Assembly: GCA_037146835.1 (NCBI GenBank)
Contig: JBAWWI010000056.1
Location: 1-13,826 of the forward strand
Length of the DNA stretch: 13,826 bases
Direction of reading: 5' to 3'
Origin: IMCC26256 sp037146835
Lineage (GTDB): Bacteria > Actinomycetota > Acidimicrobiia > IMCC26256
Position numbers and translations under genes: made by a program. The notes beneath the pieces are model-generated. The model was not told the origin of the DNA. It was given only the letters and a program-made list of their open reading frames with translations, and ran no database searches. Below, in pieces: positions 1 to 6,387 of the stretch (position 1 is its first letter; every line of letters begins with the position of its first letter).

Positions 1-371
1 AGCTCGTCGAAGCCGCGTGTGAATGCCGGCATAAACGCTTTGTAAGCAGAGATCGGCATCTCTTGGTCAAGCAGGTCACCTGTAACCGACGAAGCTAAGA
101 CCATCGCATTACGAAACGCGCTAGTGCCGCCAACATGATCGATATGCGCATGGGTAAGTACGACCCTGCGGACCGGCACCCCGAGACCATTTACTGCTGC
201 GGCAAACGGCTGCCACTGTTCGGGAACCATCAGGGTGTCAATGACCGTTAGGCCGTCGTCATCAACCACAACCCCCGCATTACTCACCCCAGACTCCCCC
301 CCAGGCTGGAGCCAGACCATTACTCCGTCGGCGATCTCATGCAGGGTGAGGGTCGGGGAGTCGCTAGCCAC
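1..371 (-). CDS. MBL-fold metallo-hydrolase, partial (C-terminus beyond window edge)
   Basis: This is the N-terminal part of a metallo-beta-lactamase-fold hydrolase read on the minus strand; the reading frame runs off base 1, so about 123 residues are visible. The metal-binding signature THAHIDHVGG is encoded around bases 130-156 and is preceded by the usual beta-sandwich start (SNAGVVVDDDGLTVIDTLM). The HxHxDH motif would bind a dinuclear metal site. The substrate cannot be told from this part. An in-frame TAA at about 440 limits the N-terminus. GTG at 371 is chosen because it gives a typical family N-terminus (SPTLTLHEIADGVMVWLQPGG) and has TACTCT six bases upstream, as expected for a leaderless start; ATG at 320 is possible but would cut into the conserved N-terminal strand. 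It is divergent from the CoA-ester lyase gene, with about 80 bases between the two starts. Confidence 0.85.
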   Translation of the reverse strand, partial: MASDSPTLTLHEIADGVMVWLQPGGESGVSNAGVVVDDDGLTVIDTLMVPEQWQPFAAAVNGLGVPVRRVVLTHAHIDHVGGTSAFRNAMVLASSVTGDLLDQEMPISAYKAFMPAFTRGFDE

Positions 372-377
372 AGGCTC

Positions 378-383
378 AGAGTA
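378..383 (-). promoter_or_regulatory. Putative -10 box (TACTCT) of the partial MBL hydrolase
   Basis: TACTCT matches the TAnnnT core of a -10 element and ends six bases before the GTG start. No Shine-Dalgarno sequence is present, so a leaderless transcript is inferred. No convincing -35 box was seen. Confidence 0.4.
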
Positions 384-438
384 CCGGCCCTGAAGGGTAT
401 TTAGCGATGCCGAGTAGAAGCAGACCTCGCTTGATGAT

Positions 439-444
439 TACGCT
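439..444 (+). promoter_or_regulatory. Putative -10 box (TACGCT) of the CoA-ester lyase
   Basis: TACGCT (TAnnnT) lies eight bases before the ATG at 453, with no ribosome-binding sequence between. This spacing would put the transcription start at or within a base or two of the ATG. Confidence 0.4.
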
Positions 445-452
445 CCACTCCT

Positions 453-1394
453 ATGTCAGAACGCACACGATCCCTGCCCCGTCGCTCATGCCTCTCAGTA
501 CCAGGCTCGAGCGAGAAGATGCTTGCCAAGGCCCCTGGCCTCGGAGCCGACATGGTGTTCCTCGACCTCGAGGACTCTGTATCGCCGCTAGAGAAAGAGG
601 CGGCGCGCTCCAAGGTTGTAAACGCCATCAAGTCGCAGGACTGGGGTGAAGCAGTTCTCTGTGTCCGCGTCAATGCGTGGGATACGCAGTGGACGGTCTA
701 CGACATCCTTGAGGTAGTCGGGAACGCAGGTCCTCGTCTTGAGGAGATCATGCTTCCGAAGGTTCAGAGCGCGGCAGAGATCGTTGCCATGGACCTCTTG
801 CTTACTCAAGTTGAGAAGAAGGCTGGTCTGCCAAACGGGCACATCGGTATCGAAGCGCAGATTGAGACAGCACGTGGGCTAATCAACGTTGAGGAAATCT
901 GCGCGGCCTCCCCACGACTCGAGACGATCATCTTTGGACCAGCGGACTTTGCTGCATCCATCGAGATGCCGGTGCTCACGGGTGGAGTGCAGATCGATGA
1001 GTACCCAGGCGACCACTTCCATTACGTCTTCTCAAAGATTTTGATGGCAGGGCGCGCTAATGGTCTGCAGGTCATCGACGGACCATTCCTGAAAATCCGT
1101 GACCACGATGCATTCCGCGACTACACGAACCGCACCAAAGTCCTCGGATACGACGGCAAGTGGGCGCTGCACCCAGAGCAGGTCGTGATCTTGAATGAGG
1201 TCTTCACCCCAACTCAGGAGCAGTTCGACCGCGCATTCGACATTCTCGATGCCTATGAGCAAGCCACGACAGAGGGCGAGCGCAAGGGCGCAGTCATGTT
1301 CGGCGACGAGATGATCGACGAGGCAAGCCGCAAGATGGCTACCAAGTTTGTGACTCGAGGATCTCGTGCAGGGATGACCCGAAGCGCCGAGTAA
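453..1394 (+). CDS. mcl: HpcH/HpaI-family CoA-ester lyase, L-malyl-CoA/beta-methylmalyl-CoA lyase type
   Basis: A 313-residue TIM-barrel lyase of the CitE/HpcH family. It probably cleaves beta-methylmalyl-CoA to glyoxylate and propionyl-CoA, and/or malyl-CoA to glyoxylate and acetyl-CoA, in the cytoplasm. Visible motifs are RRSCLSVPGSSEKMLAKA (residues 10-27), the FLDLEDSV strand (36-43), VRVN with Arg72, LPKV with Lys103, IETARGL with Glu138, and FGPADF with Asp165; Glu138 and Asp165 are the expected Mg2+ ligands. It ends with GDEMIDEASRKMA, which I recall from the lyase encoded next to crotonyl-CoA carboxylase/reductase in Streptomyces. Length fits that subfamily. The start has no Shine-Dalgarno but a TAnnnT box eight bases upstream. 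The stop codon lies inside a 13-bp tandem repeat. The long dehydrogenase and the MaoC hydratase in this window would supply its substrate. Family assignment is firm; the exact substrate is inferred. Confidence 0.9.
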   Translation: MSERTRSLPRRSCLSVPGSSEKMLAKAPGLGADMVFLDLEDSVSPLEKEAARSKVVNAIKSQDWGEAVLCVRVNAWDTQWTVYDILEVVGNAGPRLEEIMLPKVQSAAEIVAMDLLLTQVEKKAGLPNGHIGIEAQIETARGLINVEEICAASPRLETIIFGPADFAASIEMPVLTGGVQIDEYPGDHFHYVFSKILMAGRANGLQVIDGPFLKIRDHDAFRDYTNRTKVLGYDGKWALHPEQVVILNEVFTPTQEQFDRAFDILDAYEQATTEGERKGAVMFGDEMIDEASRKMATKFVTRGSRAGMTRSAE

Positions 1395-1424
1395 ACACGC
1401 GGAGTAAATACGCCGAGTAAATAC
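1386..1424. repeat. 3 x 13-bp tandem repeat spanning the lyase stop codon
   Basis: Three contiguous 13-base units: gccgagtaaacac (1386-1398), gcggagtaaatac (1399-1411) and gccgagtaaatac (1412-1424). The first contains the real stop codon of the CoA-ester lyase. Each unit carries TAA (1392, 1405, 1418). Because 13 is 1 mod 3, the three TAA codons fall in all three forward frames. The array looks like duplication of the gene's own last codons. Confidence 0.85.
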
Positions 1425-1436
1425 AATTAGCGGCGT
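1410..1436. terminator. Hairpin between convergent genes, possible bidirectional terminator
   Basis: ACGCCG (1410-1415) pairs perfectly with CGGCGT (1431-1436), and TAA/TTA inside the loop can extend the stem after a short internal bulge. It lies between two converging stop codons. No strong T tract follows on the plus strand; on the minus strand the downstream bases are moderately T-rich. The left arm is contributed mainly by the third 13-bp repeat unit. Confidence 0.4.
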
Positions 1437-1437
1437 C

Positions 1438-3078
1438 TTACCCCTCTAATGCTTGCTCCGTAAGCCTGCGAGCGATTACGCGAAGGCAGAGTGTCTCGTC
1501 TGCTCCCTCGAAGATCGAGAGCACGCGAGCGTCGACGAAGTAGCGAGATACCGCGTACTCCTCTGCGTACCCCATGCCTCCATGAAGCTGCATCGCTTCG
1601 CGAGTAACCCACTCTGCAGCGCGGCATACATAGGCCTTAACCATCGAGGCCTCAAGTGCGCCTTCTCCGCGAGCCATCATTCGAGATACCTCGTATGAGA
1701 ACTGACGCCCTGCGCATATAAGTGCAGCCATTCTCGCCAATTTGGCCTTAGTGAGCTGGTAGTCAAAGACTGGCTTCCCAAAGACGCGCCTATCAAGTGA
1801 GTATGCGAGCCCGGCCTCGAAGGCGGCCTGCATAAGCCCCACAGCGCGCGCTGCAGTCTGAAGCCTTCCGTTCTCGAAGCCCTCCATCTGGAAGTAGAAA
1901 CCCTTGCCTAGGCCGCTCTCTCCGCCGATCAATGCATCTGCTGGAACGTGCCAATTGTCGAAGGCCACCTCGTATGAATGCATACCGCGATACCCGAGGG
2001 TGTCGATTGCACGACCCTCCATCTTCCCGCCGAGACCGTCTTCGAATGCGAAGGAGTGCCCCGGTGCTGGTGGCTTCTCGACTACAAAAACCGAGAGGCC
2101 GCGGTGACCCTTGGAGCGGTCTGGATCTGTGCGAGCAAGCAACATGAGCGTGTCCGCACGCCCTGCAAATGTGCACCACGTCTTTACGCCATTGATTGCC
2201 CACCCGTCTCCATCGGGCGTTGCCATCACGTTTACGCCTGCGACGTCTGATCCGAAATCGGGCTCTGTCACCATCACGCCAACGATGCGCTCTCCAGATG
2301 CAATCTGTGGAAGCCAACCATGTTTCTGCTCTTCTGTACCACCGCGCACAATCGCGCGAGTGAGGATCTCAGGTCGGGTGATGAGGGCCCCTCCTGCTCC
2401 GAGAGATCCCCAAGACAACTCCTCGGTTGCAACACACATGGCGAGATAATCGGACTCGCCGCCTGCAGCGAAGCCTCCGTACTCTTCCGGAACAGAGAGA
2501 CCGAAGCCGCCGATCTCTGCCATTCCTTGCAGGATTGACTCAGGTATGTCTTCGTTGTTGCGATGTATGTGCTCGGCAACGGGGCGAATCTTGTCCTGCG
2601 CAAATCTGTGGAACGTGTCGCGGACCAGATCAAACTCATCGTCGAGGTGAGCAGGGCCGGTTCCCTTCTTCATCACATCATCGGCAAGCAACTCTAAAAA
2701 CTCGGGGGAGCGGAACAGGGATACAAACTCTGTGAACGGCGCGAGCACAACTGCGTCTACGCCCCAAGAGTCTTGGCGCCCAACCATTCGTGACGCAAGA
2801 TCGGCAATGACATCTGCGATGTAGGCGAACGACAAGCGCGCCTCAAACTCTCCATGCAGTGCGTATGTGAGCATGACCTGCGAACCCGCAACTGCACTCG
2901 CGGCATGGGCAAGGTCATACGCGGCAATTTGCTGTCTGTCTAGTAGGTCGACCGAGATGCGCCCATTCTCCGCTGAGCGTGTAGCGAGGGTATTGGAGGC
3001 CGTCTCGATTATTCCGGCGGCCGCCTCTACAAGCGCTACGGCCGTTGCCTGATGTGCAGTTGCATTGAGTTCAGTCAT
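1438..3078 (-). CDS. mcd: Long acyl-CoA dehydrogenase, probable (2S)-methylsuccinyl-CoA dehydrogenase
   Basis: A 546-residue flavoprotein, about 150 residues longer than ordinary acyl-CoA dehydrogenases. Residues 1-145 form an Ala-rich helical N-terminal extension; 146-540 are the standard fold, with VPEEYGG (196-202), the FAD/substrate motif TEPDFGSD (271-278), the GVKTWCTFAG strand (297-306), the RVFGKPVFDYQ helix, the MQLHGGMGYAEEY motif, and the catalytic base Glu524 in SIFEGADET. Known methylsuccinyl-CoA dehydrogenases of the ethylmalonyl-CoA pathway share both the extension and the total length of roughly 550 residues. That match, together with the malyl-CoA-lyase-type gene 44 bases away and the mesaconyl-CoA-hydratase-type gene downstream in the window, leads me to propose oxidation of methylsuccinyl-CoA to mesaconyl-C1-CoA, with electrons passing to ETF. 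A different acyl-CoA substrate cannot be excluded. The start is a leaderless-type ATG, with TAGGCT seven bases upstream. Confidence 0.85.
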   Translation of the reverse strand: MTELNATAHQATAVALVEAAAGIIETASNTLATRSAENGRISVDLLDRQQIAAYDLAHAASAVAGSQVMLTYALHGEFEARLSFAYIADVIADLASRMVGRQDSWGVDAVVLAPFTEFVSLFRSPEFLELLADDVMKKGTGPAHLDDEFDLVRDTFHRFAQDKIRPVAEHIHRNNEDIPESILQGMAEIGGFGLSVPEEYGGFAAGGESDYLAMCVATEELSWGSLGAGGALITRPEILTRAIVRGGTEEQKHGWLPQIASGERIVGVMVTEPDFGSDVAGVNVMATPDGDGWAINGVKTWCTFAGRADTLMLLARTDPDRSKGHRGLSVFVVEKPPAPGHSFAFEDGLGGKMEGRAIDTLGYRGMHSYEVAFDNWHVPADALIGGESGLGKGFYFQMEGFENGRLQTAARAVGLMQAAFEAGLAYSLDRRVFGKPVFDYQLTKAKLARMAALICAGRQFSYEVSRMMARGEGALEASMVKAYVCRAAEWVTREAMQLHGGMGYAEEYAVSRYFVDARVLSIFEGADETLCLRVIARRLTEQALEG

Positions 3079-3085
3079 GGTGCAG

Positions 3086-3091
3086 AGCCTA
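3086..3091 (-). promoter_or_regulatory. Putative -10 box (TAGGCT) of the long acyl-CoA dehydrogenase
   Basis: On the minus strand TAGGCT ends seven bases before the ATG at 3078. There is no Shine-Dalgarno sequence. The box suggests this gene has its own promoter in the 103-base gap after the SGNH hydrolase rather than depending on read-through. Confidence 0.4.
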
Positions 3092-3181
3092 CCGACGCTG
3101 ATTGGTTGGCTCCGAAACTGAGGCCAGGTGTTGAGCCCAGCATCGCGGTGCTACTCATTGGTATCCCGCTGATGCTTGTTC

Positions 3182-4399
3182 TTAGAGGATCGGAATTGTT
3201 GTTCGGGTAGTGCTCGTGGTAGTCGAGCCAGGCGGGCGCGTAGTGGTTGTCGATGTAGAGGAGGTGGAGGAGGTTGTCGTGGATGATCCGGTGGTCCCCG
3301 TCGTTCCTGTGCCCCCTGTCACTCCACTTACTCCCGAGGTGCCGGTCGCTCCAGTCGCGCCGGTTGATGGGGTTGCGGGCCCGAGAGTCGATGGGCGAGT
3401 GCCGGGAATGTAGGTCGACCCCTTAGTCTCAACAACGCGTTGTGGGTATCCTGAAATTGCCTGCTCTCTAAGGTGCCATATGAGGTCAATCTCATCGAAT
3501 ACTGCGCTGCCTAGGTACTCGCCACCCGCAGGGGAGAGATGCACTCCATCTCCAGCGCGAGCCAGTATCGAGTCGCCGTTCGCATCGATGATTCGTGTTG
3601 CATACGCTCCGTTGGCATCGTCGAAGAGGCTGTACCCATCGATCCAAACAACAGTTGGAAAGCGTTTCGCAACGTTTCGCTGCAGCTCACCGATCTGGCG
3701 CACACCGTTATTGATCTTGGAGTCCTTCATCACTGGTGGGGAGACCCAAAACACAGTTCGTTTTTGACTCCCAACAAGGATCTGCATCATCTCCTCGGTC
3801 TTCTTCTCGTACTCAATTGACCACTTCGGCCTAACAGGTTGCTGGCCCTCAACGATTGGAGAGTCGCCGCTAAGTTGTTTGCCGGTAACAATCGGGTAGT
3901 CGTTGGTTCCGATGATGAAGGCAACTGCCTCTGGCTTGAGTCGAGCGAGTTCGGATGTTGCTCGTTTGGGCCAGTTGAAGAACCCTGGGTTTGCTAAACC
4001 GCTTGAGACTCGCGACTCGTATACAGGTGCGACTACTCCGGTATCCGCGGCGATTCGCCCAAGGCCAGGCCCAAGGGAGCCAGCGAGAGAGTCCCCGCCG
4101 ATCCACAACCGAAGCGGTTGTGCTGTTGTGAGTGCTCGGCGTTTTGGACCTTTAGTGAGCTCAACGGGGCGATCGACAACGTGCTCTTGCTTATCAATTA
4201 CCTTCTCACTAGCAGGCGTTTGAGATAGGAAAGAAATTCTCCCTCTCTCTGCGTAGGCCGCTGCCGAAGCAGCGATGATGACTAGCAGAACAGTCGAGAG
4301 AAGCAAGGTAGATCGACGTTTGCGGTGATGTCGCCTGCGCCTTGCGTCAGCGCGCCGAGAGTGGGGGCTGATGTCGTCGTTTGCCATTAGGCCGTTCAT
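3182..4399 (-). CDS. Membrane-anchored SGNH/GDSL hydrolase (DUF459-like) with collagen-like and Thr/Ser-rich tail
   Basis: 405 residues. A very basic N-terminus (RRADARRRRHHRKRR, about 15-29) precedes one hydrophobic helix (31-49), so the rest should be outside the membrane. The SGNH domain spans about 95-310: GGDSLAG with nucleophile Ser104, block III GTND with Asn166, and DGVHLSP with Asp284 and His287. This supports an acyl-esterase or acyltransferase-like activity on a cell-envelope molecule; the substrate is unknown. The tail has nine perfect Gly-X-Y triplets (347-373), then a Thr/Ser/Pro-rich stretch to the end, with no LPXTG or C-terminal membrane anchor. It starts 33 bases after the stop of the ABC exporter on the same strand, so the two are probably co-transcribed. 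No Shine-Dalgarno precedes ATG 4399; ATG 4387, in frame, is an alternative start. Confidence 0.85.
   Translation of the reverse strand: MNGLMANDDISPHSRRADARRRRHHRKRRSTLLLSTVLLVIIAASAAAYAERGRISFLSQTPASEKVIDKQEHVVDRPVELTKGPKRRALTTAQPLRLWIGGDSLAGSLGPGLGRIAADTGVVAPVYESRVSSGLANPGFFNWPKRATSELARLKPEAVAFIIGTNDYPIVTGKQLSGDSPIVEGQQPVRPKWSIEYEKKTEEMMQILVGSQKRTVFWVSPPVMKDSKINNGVRQIGELQRNVAKRFPTVVWIDGYSLFDDANGAYATRIIDANGDSILARAGDGVHLSPAGGEYLGSAVFDEIDLIWHLREQAISGYPQRVVETKGSTYIPGTRPSTLGPATPSTGATGATGTSGVSGVTGGTGTTGTTGSSTTTSSTSSTSTTTTRPPGSTTTSTTRTTIPIL
3281..3361 (-). repeat. Collagen-like Gly-X-Y coding repeat in the SGNH hydrolase tail
   Basis: Encodes nine consecutive Gly-X-Y triplets (residues 347-373: GAT, GAT, GTS, GVS, GVT, GGT, GTT, GTT, GSS). 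X and Y are mostly Thr, Val, Ala and Ser, with no proline. The Thr/Ser-rich stretch that follows is a likely flexible wall-spanning or glycosylated segment. The repeat is degenerate at DNA level but strongly periodic at protein level. Confidence 0.75.
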
Positions 4400-4432
4400 C
4401 GTACCGGGGAGATCGGCACCCAGTGCGTCGCC

Positions 4433-6310
4433 TCAGATGGAAAAGTCGGGGTTCTCTTCTGCTCTATCTGCTTGAGTTCTGTAGAGGTCTGCGTAGAGGC
4501 CCCCGAGGTTAAGAAGTTGGTCATGCGTGCCCTGCTCCACAATCCGGCCACCGTCGACTACCACGATGCGGTCGGCAGCAACAATTGTCGAGAGGCGGTG
4601 AGCAATTACTAGAGCGGTACGCCCCTTAAGTGCCTCGGCTAACGCACGTTGGATTGCGAGTTCAGACTCAGAGTCAAGATGCGATGTTGCCTCGTCGAGG
4701 ATGATCACCGCTGGGCTCTTCAAGAGAACACGAGCGATAGCGATGCGCTGCTTCTCCCCGCCGGACATCCGATATCCGCGCTCTCCAACGACAGTGTTGT
4801 AGCCATCTGGGAGTGTCGCGATTAGGTCATGGATTCGAGCGGCTCTGCAAGCAGCCTCAATCTCTGCATCTGTCGCCTCAGGCTTCGCGTATCGAAGATT
4901 CTCTTTGATTGACGAGTGGAATAGGTGAGGGTCCTGCATTACGAATCCGATAGCAGCGTGGACTGAATCCATTGTGAGTTCGCGAACGTCGTGACCGTCG
5001 ATACGCAATGAACCCTCGACGACATCGGCAACGCGAGGCACAAGCATCGCTGTAGTTGTCTTACCCGCACCCGAGGGCCCAACAAGCGCTACGAATTCGC
5101 CTGGAGCGATTGAGAGGTTGATGTCTTGGAGTATCCACTCTGATGGCTCTGAGCCGGGAGCGCCGCCATCTTCGAGTGAAGCGAGCGAGACTAAATCAGG
5201 TGCCGGGTGACGGAACCAAACATGGTCAAAATCAATTTGACCCTTTGGAGACTCGAGGGTCACTGCGGTAGGTGATTCGGTGACTATCGAGGGGAAATCG
5301 AGTATCTCGAATACCCGCTCAAATGAAACAAGCGCCGTCATCACGTCGACTCGAGCGTTAGTTAGCTGCGTAAGCGGCTGGTAAATCTGGCCCACATAGA
5401 TAACGAAGGCTCCAACAGTTCCGATGCTGATGGTCCCCACGATGGCCATATGGCCACCCACGTAATAGACGACTGCAGTTCCAACAGCGGCGACCAATCC
5501 GAGTGCAACGAATAGCACTCTTGAGTACATCGCAGTCTGAATACCGATATCGCGTACTCGAGCGGCGCGCGATGCAAACTCGTCACGCTCTCGGTCGTGC
5601 GCTCCAAATAGTTTCACTACGAGTGCGCCAGCAACGTTGAAGCGCTCAGCGATTGTGTTGTTCATTGAGGCGTTAACTACAAAGCTCTCGCGGGTAGCGG
5701 ACTGCAGGCGCTTTCCGATGCGACGGGCAGGGATGATAAATGCGGGGAGCACTACAAGGGTGAGGATCGTGAGGCGCCACTCGAGAGCGAGCATCACTGA
5801 GAGTGTCACAACGAGTGTGATTACATTCGAGATAACGGTTCCGAGTGTCCCGGTCACCGCTTGCTGCGCCCCAATTACATCGTTGTTCAGGCGGCTCATC
5901 AGGGAACCAGTTTGAGTGCGTGTGAAGAATGCAATGGGCATGCGCTGCACGTGGTCGAAGAGCGAGACGCGCATGTCATAGATGAGGCCCTCTCCGACGA
6001 GGGCTGAGTACCAGCGCTGAACAAGGGAGAGCCCGGCGCTTGCGACAGCGAGTGCTACGGCTGCAACCGCTAGTCCTATAACTAGTTGCTCATTCTTGTT
6101 AGGAACCGCGTTATCGAGCAGAGACCTAAAGAGAAGCGGAGGGATAACCCCCACAACGGCGGAGAGCACAACGGTGATGATAAATCCGATGAGCGCGCCA
6201 CGATACGGGCCGGTCATTCCAAGGACGCGCCTAATTAGATCGCGCTCAAGGTGCTTGCCCTTAACGGCATCGGGGTCGTGCCTAAAACTCATAAGCGTTT
6301 GGTGCATCAT
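4433..6310 (-). CDS. ABC transporter, fused permease/ATPase half-exporter
   Basis: 625 residues, type IV ABC exporter layout. A six-helix transmembrane domain (about 35-320) is followed by the nucleotide-binding domain (about 355-615). All catalytic motifs are intact: Walker A GPSGAGKT (411-418), Q-loop Gln459, signature MSGGEKQ (515-521), Walker B VIILDE with Glu540, and H-loop His571 in IAHRLSTI. An insert of about 25 residues (SLASLEDGGAPGSEPSEW region, 370-392) in the first part of the ATPase domain resembles actinobacterial members I recall. It should act as a homodimer or with another half-transporter. Lipid, peptide or drug export are all possible. The SGNH hydrolase follows 33 bases downstream. 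ATG 6310 has no Shine-Dalgarno but has TAGGTT nine bases upstream; ATG 6307 and ATG 6292 are in-frame alternatives. Confidence 0.93.
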   Translation of the reverse strand: MMHQTLMSFRHDPDAVKGKHLERDLIRRVLGMTGPYRGALIGFIITVVLSAVVGVIPPLLFRSLLDNAVPNKNEQLVIGLAVAAVALAVASAGLSLVQRWYSALVGEGLIYDMRVSLFDHVQRMPIAFFTRTQTGSLMSRLNNDVIGAQQAVTGTLGTVISNVITLVVTLSVMLALEWRLTILTLVVLPAFIIPARRIGKRLQSATRESFVVNASMNNTIAERFNVAGALVVKLFGAHDRERDEFASRAARVRDIGIQTAMYSRVLFVALGLVAAVGTAVVYYVGGHMAIVGTISIGTVGAFVIYVGQIYQPLTQLTNARVDVMTALVSFERVFEILDFPSIVTESPTAVTLESPKGQIDFDHVWFRHPAPDLVSLASLEDGGAPGSEPSEWILQDINLSIAPGEFVALVGPSGAGKTTTAMLVPRVADVVEGSLRIDGHDVRELTMDSVHAAIGFVMQDPHLFHSSIKENLRYAKPEATDAEIEAACRAARIHDLIATLPDGYNTVVGERGYRMSGGEKQRIAIARVLLKSPAVIILDEATSHLDSESELAIQRALAEALKGRTALVIAHRLSTIVAADRIVVVDGGRIVEQGTHDQLLNLGGLYADLYRTQADRAEENPDFSI

Positions 6311-6341
6311 GTGGCTTAGAACCTAACCCCTCGGGCCACAT
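6282..6341 (-). other. Possible 19-codon upstream ORF overlapping the ABC exporter start
   Basis: An ATG at 6341 preceded by AGGAG (spacing three bases) opens a 19-codon frame, MWPEGLGSKPHDAPNAYEF, ending in TAG at 6282, inside the exporter gene but in another frame. The ribosome-binding sequence is better than anything in front of the exporter itself. It could be a leader peptide, but it would only be translated if transcription starts upstream of the proposed -10 box at 6320-6325. This is weakly supported. Confidence 0.2.
6320..6325 (-). promoter_or_regulatory. Putative -10 box (TAGGTT) of the ABC exporter operon
   Basis: TAGGTT on the minus strand ends nine bases before ATG 6310. It is slightly farther than the six to eight bases typical of the other leaderless-type starts in this window, so the 5' leader would be zero to three bases. 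Confidence 0.33.
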
Positions 6342-6374
6342 TTTCTCCTAGGGCGGCTACCGGCTCGGTATTAG

Positions 6375-6380
6375 TAGCCT
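6375..6380 (+). promoter_or_regulatory. Putative -10 box (TAGCCT) of the second acyl-CoA dehydrogenase
   Basis: TAGCCT ends seven bases before ATG 6388. The intervening ccaaggg is purine-rich, but its GGG touches the ATG, so it is too close to act as a Shine-Dalgarno. This promoter and that of the ABC exporter share a 77-base divergent region. Confidence 0.38.
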
Positions 6381-6387
6381 CCAAGGG

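Noticed and set aside
407..649. 80-codon plus-strand frame overlapping the lyase start
   Set aside because: It is out of frame with the lyase, Arg/Pro-rich, and overlaps conserved lyase sequence with no support of its own.
1793..2317. 174-codon minus-strand frame inside the long acyl-CoA dehydrogenase
   Set aside because: It is a shifted reading frame of the dehydrogenase with Arg/Cys/His-rich composition and no recognisable motif; the dehydrogenase frame is fully consistent with its family over the same bases.
3210..3413. Plus-strand frame rich in Val, Pro and Glu opposite the SGNH hydrolase tail
   Set aside because: The low complexity is the complement of the Gly/Thr repeat on the minus strand, where it continues a proven enzyme domain. 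No start signal was found.
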